A stretch of 32,535 bases of DNA from Candidatus Enterenecus avicola (GTDB lineage: Bacteria; Bacillota; Clostridia; Oscillospirales; Oscillospiraceae). The translations under genes were made by a program, and so were the position numbers. Below are positions 25,362-32,535 of this stretch, in pieces. Position 1 is the stretch's first letter. The number at the start of each line of letters is the position of its first letter. The notes beneath the pieces were generated by a model that ran no database searches, was not told where the DNA came from, and saw nothing but the letters and a program-made list of their open reading frames with translations. Location of the stretch: assembly GCA_018715985.1 (NCBI GenBank), contig DVKO01000127.1, positions 1-32,535 on the forward strand, given 5' to 3'.

Positions 25362-26399
25362 TCACAGGGTATCAATGAGCTCCATGAGCCGTGGAATCAG
25401 CTGATCCTCGGGGACCTTGTCCACAATCTCTCCGTGGAGGAAGAGCACTCCCTCCCCTTTCCCGCCGGCGATACCCACGTCCGCATGGCGAGCCTCGCCG
25501 GGCCCGTTGACCACGCACCCCATCACGGCCACGGTGATGGGCTTGTCCACCCCCCGGAGCAGCTCCTCCACCCGGTGGGCCATGGGGATTAGGTCAATTT
25601 GGGTGCGCCCGCAGGTGGGGCAGGCAATGAGCTCAGGGCCGTCCTTGCGCAAGCCCACCGCTTTGAGAATTTTTTTTGCCAATACAATTTCCTCCACCGG
25701 ATCGGCGGTAAGGGTGACCCGGAAGGTGTCCCCAATGCCCAGTCCCAGCAGGCCGCCGATGCCTGCGGCAGACTTGATGGAACCAATGTCCGCCGTTCCC
25801 GCTTCCGTGACCCCCAGGTGGAGGGGAAAGTCGTACTTCTGGGCCATGAGTTGGTAGGCCCGCATAGTGGTGGGCACCGAGGAGGACTTCATGGAGATGC
25901 AGATGTCCTCAAAGCCGTACTTCTCCAGCAGGGCCACATGGCCCAGGGCGCTCTCCACCAGGGCCTCGGGGGTGGGTCCGCCGTACTTCTCCAGTAGGGG
26001 CTTCTCCAGGGAGCCCCCGTTGACCCCGATGCGGATGGGGATGCCCCGCTCTTTGCAGGCACGGGCCACCGCCTCCACCCGGTCCTCGCCGCCAATGTTG
26101 CCGGGGTTGATGCGGATTTTGTCAATTCCCCCCTCAATGGCGGTAAGAGCCAGACGATAGTCGAAGTGGATGTCAGCCACCAAGGGCAGCGGGCTGCCCG
26201 CCTTCAGGGCCGGGATGGCTTGGGCCGCCCGCTCATCGGGCACGGCCACACGGACAATCTCACACCCGGCCGCCGCCAAAGCCCGAATCTGGGACAGGGT
26301 GGCCTCCACATCGTGGGTGGGGGTGTTGGTCATGGATTGAATGGAGACGGGAGCGCCGCCTCCGATGGCGACGTCCCCCACATGAATTTGACGGGTCAT
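25362..26399 (-). CDS. ispG: 4-hydroxy-3-methylbut-2-en-1-yl diphosphate synthase
   Basis: [52 protein letters not shown]. Confidence 0.98.
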   Translation of the reverse strand: MTRQIHVGDVAIGGGAPVSIQSMTNTPTHDVEATLSQIRALAAAGCEIVRVAVPDERAAQAIPALKAGSPLPLVADIHFDYRLALTAIEGGIDKIRINPGNIGGEDRVEAVARACKERGIPIRIGVNGGSLEKPLLEKYGGPTPEALVESALGHVALLEKYGFEDICISMKSSSVPTTMRAYQLMAQKYDFPLHLGVTEAGTADIGSIKSAAGIGGLLGLGIGDTFRVTLTADPVEEIVLAKKILKAVGLRKDGPELIACPTCGRTQIDLIPMAHRVEELLRGVDKPITVAVMGCVVNGPGEARHADVGIAGGKGEGVLFLHGEIVDKVPEDQLIPRLMELIDTL

Positions 26400-26426
26400 G
26401 CAAGGTCACTTCCTTTACAGTAGTTA

Positions 26427-27497
26427 CTACACAACGATTTTCCACACATCCTGGAAGGCAATGAGGAGCATGATCACCAGCAGCAGCACCAAAGCCACTG
26501 CGTGGACATATCCCTCCAGCCGCTGCGGGATCTGCCGCCGGAACAGCAGGTAGGAGATGCCGTTGAGGAGGACGAAGAGCACCCGTCCCCCGTCCAGCGC
26601 GGGGATGGGCAGCATATTCATCACGGCCAGGTTCACGGCAATCAGCGCCATGATATAAAACACATTCTGAATGCCCACCAAAATGGAGTCAGACTGGGTA
26701 CCCACCTCGGACACCACGTCCACCACCCCGATGACGCCGGACATCTGGTCCACCCCTACACGGCCGGTGACCAGGTCGCCCAGGCTCATCCAGACCGTGC
26801 GGACAAAGTCAAAGGTCTGGGCAGTGGCCAGCTTCACCCGGCCCCATGCCGACAAGGGTTCCACCTGTTCAAAGACCAGTCCGAAACCATAGGCGCTCTG
26901 CCCCTGGTACTCATACTCAAACCGCTCCATGGGCAAGTCCTTCAAGGTCACCTTTTCCCCATCCCGCAGCACCACCAGGTCCATTCCGGTGCCGTCGTTG
27001 CGGGAGAGGAAGGTGAGTACATCCTCATAGACCCAGATGCCGTGTCCGTCCACGGAGAGGATTTCATCCCCCACCATGAGGCCAGACTCACCTTGCCACT
27101 GGAAGCCATCCGCCAACTGGGTAATCACCGGCACCCGGGCGCTGGTGACACCGGCGTACAGCACCAGAACAATGACCAGGCCCATGAGAAAGTTCATGAA
27201 GGACCCGGCACACAGGACGATGATCTTTTTCCAGGCGGGCTGGATGCTGAAGGCCCTGTCATCCCCGGTGTCCTCGTCCTCCCCTTCCATGGCACAATAG
27301 CCGCCGATGGGAAAGGCCCGGAGAGAGTATTGGGTCTCTCCGCGGGTACGGGTCCACAGAGCAGGGCCCATGCCGATGGCAAATTCATTCACTCGGATTC
27401 CCAACAGTTTGGCGGTGATGAAATGTCCAAACTCGTGAATGGCAATCATCACGCCGAAAATGAGAATTGCCAAGAGAATAAAAAAGATTCGCTCCAA
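26427..27497 (-). CDS. rseP: RIP metalloprotease, site-2 protease family
   Basis: IAIHEFGHFITAKLLGIRVNEFAIGMGP; PDZ-like region; NMLPIPALDGGR. Confidence 0.96.
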   Translation of the reverse strand: MERIFFILLAILIFGVMIAIHEFGHFITAKLLGIRVNEFAIGMGPALWTRTRGETQYSLRAFPIGGYCAMEGEDEDTGDDRAFSIQPAWKKIIVLCAGSFMNFLMGLVIVLVLYAGVTSARVPVITQLADGFQWQGESGLMVGDEILSVDGHGIWVYEDVLTFLSRNDGTGMDLVVLRDGEKVTLKDLPMERFEYEYQGQSAYGFGLVFEQVEPLSAWGRVKLATAQTFDFVRTVWMSLGDLVTGRVGVDQMSGVIGVVDVVSEVGTQSDSILVGIQNVFYIMALIAVNLAVMNMLPIPALDGGRVLFVLLNGISYLLFRRQIPQRLEGYVHAVALVLLLVIMLLIAFQDVWKIVV

Positions 27498-27508
27498 ATG
27501 CGTTCACC

Positions 27509-28657
27509 TCAGATTAACAAGTCATGGACCGCCTGACGGGCAGCCCGATCCGCCTCCAGCACATCCTCCAGGGTCTGGACGGGTACCGACTCCACCCGCT
27601 CCAGAGCGCCCTCCACCAGTCGGGCAATGTCCAGGAAGGAGATTTTCTCCTGGAGAAACAGCTCTACCGCCACCTCATTGGCCCCGTTGAGAATGGCCGT
27701 GGAGGTGCCGCCGCACTTGGCACATTCCAGCGCCAGCCCCAGGCAGCGGAAGGTATCCGGGTCGGGCTTGGCAAAGGTCAGGGGCGGACAGGTCAGAAGG
27801 TCCAGCGGCGTGGCCGGCCCGGGTGTCCGCTCCGGCCAGGTCAGGGCGTACTGGATGGGCAGGCGCATATCCGCCGTGCCCAGCTGGGCCAGAATGGCGC
27901 CGTCGGTAAACTCCACCAGGGAGTGAACGATGCTCTCCCGGTGCACCACCACCTGGATCTGCTGGGGTGGCATATGGTAGAGCCGCATGGCCTCAATAAA
28001 CTCCAGCCCCTTATTCATCAAGGTGGCGGAGTCAATGGTGATCTTGGCCCCCATGGCCCAGTTGGGGTGGCGCAGGGCCTGGGCTTTTGTGACCTGGGCC
28101 AGTTCCTCCCGGCTTTTGCCGAAGAAGGGTCCGCCGGAGGCCGTGATAATGAGCCGGCGCACCTCGCCCCGGTCCTTGCACCCCTGGAGGCACTGGAAGA
28201 TGGCGGAGTGCTCCGAGTCCACGGGGACGATCTCCGCCCCCTTCTCCTCGGCCCGCTGCATCACCAGGTCTCCGGCGCACACCAAAGTCTCCTTATTGGC
28301 TAAGGCTATGCGCTTGCCCTGGTCAATGGCAGCCAGCGTGGGCTCCAGCCCGGCAATGCCCACCACCGCGGTGACCACCGTATCGGCCTGAGGCAGTGTG
28401 GCCGCCTCCATTAGGCCTTCACGCCCGGACACCACACGGATGGTGGTGTCGGCCAGCCGCTGCTTCAGGTCCCCAGCAGCATTCTCGTCCACCACAGCCA
28501 CCAGCTCAGGCTGAAATTCCCGGGCCTGCTCCTCCGCCAGGTCCACACTGCGGTGGACGGTCAGAGCAGCCACCTGGTGGCCGCAGGCCCGGGCCACATC
28601 CAGGGTCTGACGGCCAATGGAGCCGGTGGAGCCCAAAATGGATAAGGTTCGTTTCAT
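27509..28657 (-). CDS. dxr: 1-deoxy-D-xylulose-5-phosphate reductoisomerase
   Basis: LSILGSTGSIGRQTLDVAR; LANKETLVCAG; PVDSEHSAIFQCLQG; ASGGPF. Confidence 0.98.
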   Translation of the reverse strand: MKRTLSILGSTGSIGRQTLDVARACGHQVAALTVHRSVDLAEEQAREFQPELVAVVDENAAGDLKQRLADTTIRVVSGREGLMEAATLPQADTVVTAVVGIAGLEPTLAAIDQGKRIALANKETLVCAGDLVMQRAEEKGAEIVPVDSEHSAIFQCLQGCKDRGEVRRLIITASGGPFFGKSREELAQVTKAQALRHPNWAMGAKITIDSATLMNKGLEFIEAMRLYHMPPQQIQVVVHRESIVHSLVEFTDGAILAQLGTADMRLPIQYALTWPERTPGPATPLDLLTCPPLTFAKPDPDTFRCLGLALECAKCGGTSTAILNGANEVAVELFLQEKISFLDIARLVEGALERVESVPVQTLEDVLEADRAARQAVHDLLI

Positions 28658-28695
28658 AAGATCCCTCGTTTTCTATATCTGGCCCGGGCCATCCC

Positions 28696-29520
28696 TCACA
28701 TCACCGGGATGGCCTGGAGGATGAAAAGCACCACAGGAGCACAGAAGATCATGCTGTCAAAGCGGTCCAGCATTCCGCCGTGGCCGGGCAGCAGATGCCC
28801 GTAATCCTTGACGCCAAACTCCCGCTTGACAAAGGAAAAGGACAGGTCCCCCAACTCAGTGGCCAAAGCACCCGCCAAACCCGAGAGCACCAGGGGAAGG
28901 AAATTCACCTGGAAGTGGAAGAATGTCTGGACAGCCAGGCCGTACATCACCGCATAGAGCACGCCAAAGGCAAACCCGCCCACGTACCCTTCCAGGCTCT
29001 TGTTGGGGCTGACCCGGGTCACCCCCCGATGCTTTCCAAAAAACACGCCCACAAAATAGGCTCCCGCATCGGTGACAAAGGCCATAAGCACCGCAAAGAG
29101 CACCCAAAACTCCCCATGGTCCATCTTCTTCAACAGCACCAGGGCGGAAAGGCCCAGAGGAATGAGCACCCCGGAGAAGAGAGTGAGCATTACATGATAA
29201 AACCGGATGGGAGTGCTTCCCTCATCATAGGCCCGGATGGCACACCAGAAAGACACCGCCATCACCACAAACGTGCATACACTCACCACGGCAGTTCCCT
29301 TCCCCAGCCAGCACCCCATGGGGATGCAGAGGGCAGAGAGAACCGCAATTCCCGTCATCCAGGGGGAGATCTTTTCCTCCCCCGCCGCCCGGAGCAGCTC
29401 GAAGGAGGCAACGGCGGCAATGAGCGCCACCACAACCGTCCAGACCAGAGGCGGGCTGGGCAGCATGGCCAACAGCAGCAGTGGAACACACACCACCGCG
29501 ACAGCAATTCGTACCAACAT
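28696..29520 (-). CDS. cdsA: Phosphatidate cytidylyltransferase
   Basis: AFVTDAGAYFVGVFFGKH...SPNKSLEGYVGG; SFVKREFGVKDYGHLLPGHGGMLDRFDS CdsA signature. Confidence 0.97.
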   Translation of the reverse strand: MLVRIAVAVVCVPLLLLAMLPSPPLVWTVVVALIAAVASFELLRAAGEEKISPWMTGIAVLSALCIPMGCWLGKGTAVVSVCTFVVMAVSFWCAIRAYDEGSTPIRFYHVMLTLFSGVLIPLGLSALVLLKKMDHGEFWVLFAVLMAFVTDAGAYFVGVFFGKHRGVTRVSPNKSLEGYVGGFAFGVLYAVMYGLAVQTFFHFQVNFLPLVLSGLAGALATELGDLSFSFVKREFGVKDYGHLLPGHGGMLDRFDSMIFCAPVVLFILQAIPVM

Positions 29521-29523
29521 CGC

Positions 29524-30267
29524 TTACACTCCTCCAAATCGCCGAGAGCGGTTCTGATAATCGGCAATCGCCCGCAGCAACTCCTCTTTGGTGAAGTCGG
29601 GCCACAGTACGTCTGTAAAGTAGAACTCCGAATAGGCGGACTGCCACAGCAGGAAATTGGAGATGCGCACCTCACCGCTGGGGCGGATCACCAGATCCGG
29701 GTCCGGCACGCCGGCGGAGTAGAGTAGGTTGCCCAACTTCTCCTCCGTCAGATCCTCGGGCCTGGCCAGCCCCTGCTGACACTGCCGGGCAAACTCCGCT
29801 GCCGCCCGGATGAGTTCCGCCCGTCCCCCGTAGTTGAAGCAGATATTGACCTGGCAGCCGTCATACCCTTTGGAAATCTCCTCCGTCTGTCGGCACAAGT
29901 CACGAAGCTTGGGGCTCAGCGGGGAAAGGTCCCCGAAAAAGGCCATTTTCACCTTATCCTTGGCCATAGTCTCAATGGCCTCGTGGAGATAACGCTCCAA
30001 TAGGCCCATGATGGAGGACACCTCGTCCTCCGGCCGCTTCCAGTTCTCTGTGGAGAAGGCATACACGGTGAGGTATTCCAAGCCCAGCTCCTTGGCATAG
30101 GTGGCAATGGTGCGGAACGTCTCCGCTCCGGCGGCGTGGCCCGCCTTGCGGGGCAGCCCGCGCTTTTTGGCCCAACGGCCGTTTCCATCCATAATAATGG
30201 CCACGTGCCTGGGCAGGCGGCTCATGTCCACCTGAACAGTCGGGGTTTTGCGGTTAAATAATGCCAT
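29524..30267 (-). CDS. uppS: Isoprenyl transferase / undecaprenyl diphosphate synthase
   Basis: LPRHVAIIMDGNGRWAKKRGLPRKAGH; CFNYGGRAELI; DLVIRPSGEVRISNFLLWQSAYSEFYF. Confidence 0.97.
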   Translation of the reverse strand: MALFNRKTPTVQVDMSRLPRHVAIIMDGNGRWAKKRGLPRKAGHAAGAETFRTIATYAKELGLEYLTVYAFSTENWKRPEDEVSSIMGLLERYLHEAIETMAKDKVKMAFFGDLSPLSPKLRDLCRQTEEISKGYDGCQVNICFNYGGRAELIRAAAEFARQCQQGLARPEDLTEEKLGNLLYSAGVPDPDLVIRPSGEVRISNFLLWQSAYSEFYFTDVLWPDFTKEELLRAIADYQNRSRRFGGV

Positions 30268-30327
30268 AAACACGCATCCTCATCTATTTGAAAATATGGG
30301 CAGTCCATCCCTAAAAATACAACACAA

Positions 30328-30349
30328 GCGGGGCGAAGGTACGCCCCGC
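30328..30349 (-). terminator. GC-rich hairpin GCGGGGCG/CGCCCCGC between frr and uppS
   Basis: 8-bp perfect stem, 6-nt loop; on minus strand followed by TTGTGTTGTATTTTT. Weakly extended by ATACAA/TTGTAT. Confidence 0.55.
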
Positions 30350-30375
30350 AGGTATTGTATCGTGAAACAGAAACA

Positions 30376-30930
30376 TTACACCGCCATGAGTTCCTTTTCC
30401 TTCTCGGCAGTCAGCGCGTCAATCTCCTTGCAGCGCTTGTCGGTGATGGTCTGGATCTCTTCCTCGTAGTCCTTGTACTGATCCTCGGTGATCTCGGACT
30501 TCTTCTTCAGATCCTTGAAATGCTCCATGGCATCCCGGCGGATGTTGCGGATGGCCACCTTGCCGCTCTCGCCGTACTTGCGCACCTGCTTGGTCAGATC
30601 CATGCGGCGCTCCTCCGTGAGCTGAGGGAAGGCCAGTCGAATCACACGGCCGTCGTTCTGGGGATTGATGCCCAAATCAGAGCTGAGAATGGCTCTTTCA
30701 ATGTCCTTGAGAATGGAACTGTCCCAGGGCTGAATGGCCAAAGTGCGGGGGTCGGGGGTGGAAATGCTGGCCACCTGCTGGATGGGGGTGGGAGTACCAT
30801 AGTATTCCACTTGGATGCGGTCCAGAACACCGGCATTGGCACGGCCGGCACGGACACTGGCGAAATCGCTCTTGACCACCTCAATGGTCTTGGTCATCTT
30901 TGCGTCAAAGGGCTTGCACAGCTCGGTCAT
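30376..30930 (-). CDS. frr: Ribosome recycling factor
   Basis: SVRAGRANAGVLDRIQVEYYGTPTPIQQVASISTPDPRTLAIQPWD...RRDAMEHFK. Confidence 0.98.
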   Translation of the reverse strand: MTELCKPFDAKMTKTIEVVKSDFASVRAGRANAGVLDRIQVEYYGTPTPIQQVASISTPDPRTLAIQPWDSSILKDIERAILSSDLGINPQNDGRVIRLAFPQLTEERRMDLTKQVRKYGESGKVAIRNIRRDAMEHFKDLKKKSEITEDQYKDYEEEIQTITDKRCKEIDALTAEKEKELMAV

Positions 30931-30942
30931 GTTCGTTCCTCC

Positions 30943-31659
30943 TTAATCCTTCACAATAGTGCCGATCTTCTCGCCTCTGGCCACTCGAATGATATTCTCA
31001 GGGTCCTTCAGGGCGAAGAGAATCACAGGAATTTTATTGTCCATAGACAGGGACGTGGCGGTGGAGTCCATCACCTGCAGGTGCTGGGCCAGCACATCGT
31101 CGTAGGAAATGGTGTCGTACTTCACCGCATTGGGATCCAGCTGGGGATCGGCGGAGTACACGCCGTCCACGTTCTTGGCCAGCAGGATGACGTCGGCGTC
31201 GATCTCTGCGGCCCGCAGCACAGCGGCGGTGTCGGTGGAGAAGAAGGGGTTGCCGGTGCCGCAGCCAAAGATGACCACACGGCCCTTCTCCAGGTGGCGG
31301 ATGGCCCGGGACCGAATGTAGGGCTCAGCCATGGCACGCATCTCGATGGCGGTCTGGACCCGCACGTCTACGCCCTTCTGCTCCAGAATATCGGCCAGGG
31401 CCAGACAGTTGATGGTGGTGGCCAGCATACCCATGTGGTCGGCGCGGGTGCGCTCCCGCATCCCCTTGCCGTCCTTCAGGCCGCGCCAGAAGTTGCCGCC
31501 GCCTACCACGATACCAACCTGGAGCCCCTCCTTATTGCACCGTGCGATGGCATCGCACACCTTGTCAATGACCTCAAAATCCAATCCCCGGCCTGCGTCT
31601 CCGGCCAGAGCCTCGCCGCTGACCTTCAACAGCACGCGCTTATACTTCCATTCACTCAT
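30943..31659 (-). CDS. pyrH: UMP kinase
   Basis: [56 protein letters not shown]. Confidence 0.98.
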   Translation of the reverse strand: MSEWKYKRVLLKVSGEALAGDAGRGLDFEVIDKVCDAIARCNKEGLQVGIVVGGGNFWRGLKDGKGMRERTRADHMGMLATTINCLALADILEQKGVDVRVQTAIEMRAMAEPYIRSRAIRHLEKGRVVIFGCGTGNPFFSTDTAAVLRAAEIDADVILLAKNVDGVYSADPQLDPNAVKYDTISYDDVLAQHLQVMDSTATSLSMDNKIPVILFALKDPENIIRVARGEKIGTIVKD

Positions 31660-31764
31660 GGGGTCATACCTCCGAATTTTATGATCGCTCTTATTTTAAT
31701 ACAGATTCCTCTTCTTGCCTAGTGGGAAAATAAATTTTTTCCAAAATCCTCGCTTCATTCTTTG

Positions 31765-31793
31765 GAATAAGCACCACCGCTGCCGGATACATT
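31765..31793 (+). promoter_or_regulatory. Candidate sporulation SigmaE promoter of the ylmC/ymxH-like gene (GAATA-N16-GATACATT)
   Basis: Resembles the SigE consensus (ATA-N16-cATACAnT); no well-spaced SigA alternative seen. Confidence 0.45.
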
Positions 31794-31842
31794 ATATAAA
31801 ATAACAATCTGTGCCATCATCCACGCATTGGGAGGGAACCCT

Positions 31843-32124
31843 ATGATTTGCAGTATATCCGAGTTGCAGTACAAGGAAGTCATTGATATTGCCGACGGAA
31901 CACGCTATGGCTACATCGGCGATGTGGAGCTGGACGTCCAGACGGGCATGATCCAAAATGTCATCATCTCCGGACGTCCACGCTTGTTTGGGCTTCTGGG
32001 GCGAGAGCCGGACACCGTCTTCCCCTGGTCCTCCATCACCCGATTTGGAGAAGATCTGATCCTGGTGGATGGCCGTCAGCGCCGCAGCGGCGCCAAGACG
32101 GCATCTGGCACCAGCCGCTCATAA
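31843..32124 (+). CDS. YlmC/YmxH-family sporulation protein (PRC-barrel-like)
   Basis: MICSISELQYKEVIDIADGTRYGYIGDVELDVQTGMIQNVIISGRPRLFGLLGREPDTVFPWSSITRFGEDLILV; SD gggagg. Confidence 0.88.
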   Translation: MICSISELQYKEVIDIADGTRYGYIGDVELDVQTGMIQNVIISGRPRLFGLLGREPDTVFPWSSITRFGEDLILVDGRQRRSGAKTASGTSRS

Positions 32125-32151
32125 CTTCTCGATATTTTCTGGAAAAAGCTC

Positions 32152-32180
32152 TTGCATATCCCGGTTTTTTATGGTAGAAT
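32152..32180 (+). promoter_or_regulatory. Sigma-A-like promoter of rpsB (TTGCAT-N17-TAGAAT)
   Basis: Direct read, 17-nt spacer; about 110 nt before the rpsB ATG. Confidence 0.65.
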
Positions 32181-32189
32181 TTCAGGGCA

Positions 32190-32260
32190 TTCCGCACGGG
32201 GGCGGATTTTTCGTCGTGTGCTTTCCTCGGAAGGTTGGCGCAAGAGATGAGGCCCCCGGA
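32190..32260 (+). promoter_or_regulatory. Structured rpsB 5' leader, candidate r-protein autoregulatory element
   Basis: 7-bp long-range pairing CGGGGGC (32197-32203) with GCCCCCG (32252-32258) enclosing about 48 nt. Confidence 0.35.
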
Positions 32261-32291
32261 GGTAGTAACTAAATTTTAGGAGGAACTAAAC

Positions 32292-32535
32292 ATGGCAGTC
32301 GTATCTATGAAGCAGCTGCTGGAGGCCGGCGTTCACTTCGGCCACCAGACCCGTCGGTGGAACCCCAAAATGGCCACCTACATCTACACCGAGCGCAATG
32401 GTATCTATATCATTGACCTGCAGAAGACCGTGAAGAAGCTGGAGGAGGCCTACTCCTTCGTGCGCGACATGGCCGCCAACGGCCAGTCCCTGCTCTTCGT
32501 GGGCACCAAGAAGCAGGCTCAGGAGGCCATCAAGG
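32292..32535 (+). CDS. rpsB: 30S ribosomal protein S2 (runs off window end)
   Basis: [56 protein letters not shown] taggagg. Confidence 0.99.
   Translation, partial: MAVVSMKQLLEAGVHFGHQTRRWNPKMATYIYTERNGIYIIDLQKTVKKLEEAYSFVRDMAANGQSLLFVGTKKQAQEAIK

Noticed and set aside
30355-31722. 455-aa plus-strand ORF antisense to frr and pyrH
   Set aside because: Antisense shadow of two certain genes; no recognisable family.
32069-32272. 67-aa ORF over the rpsB leader
   Set aside because: No SD, overlaps the ylmC-like gene end and the rpsB promoter; likely chance.
1-32535. CRISPR array, tRNA/rRNA genes, transposase or phage genes
   Set aside because: No regularly spaced repeats, tRNA-like cloverleaf, rRNA sequence or transposase/integrase motifs were seen; detection by eye could miss a tRNA.

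Overview
GC-rich chromosomal window from a Gram-positive (Clostridia, Oscillospiraceae-like) genome. The lineage is inferred from PolC, HisZ/short HisG, YlmC/YmxH and codon usage; it is not proven. Left to right: a TrxR-like flavoprotein and a YeiH-family transporter, divergent from a LysR regulator; ZIP transporter; cytidine deaminase; DUF378 protein; YfcE-like phosphoesterase; a three-gene cassette of unknown function; trpS; a five-gene dlt-like operon (adenylation enzyme, type III PLP decarboxylase, carrier protein, MBOAT acyltransferase, SGNH/DltD-like protein); a leftward hisZGDBHAFIE operon with a Bax-inhibitor-1 gene at its end; an internally deleted MATE gene; a leftward pyrH-frr-uppS-cdsA-dxr-rseP-ispG-polC cluster; divergent ylmC/ymxH and the 5' end of rpsB. 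The best candidate for an undescribed system is the dlt-like operon at 7610-13100. It carries a PLP decarboxylase between the ligase and the carrier protein, which suggests an amino acid is modified before being put on a cell-envelope polymer. Other points of note are a TrxR-like protein without CxxC, a hairpin that sequesters a Shine-Dalgarno, a SigmaE-like promoter, a terminator-like hairpin inside the start of polC, and the MATE remnant. No CRISPR array, tRNA, rRNA or transposase was seen. All family calls were made by eye from motifs, with no database search.
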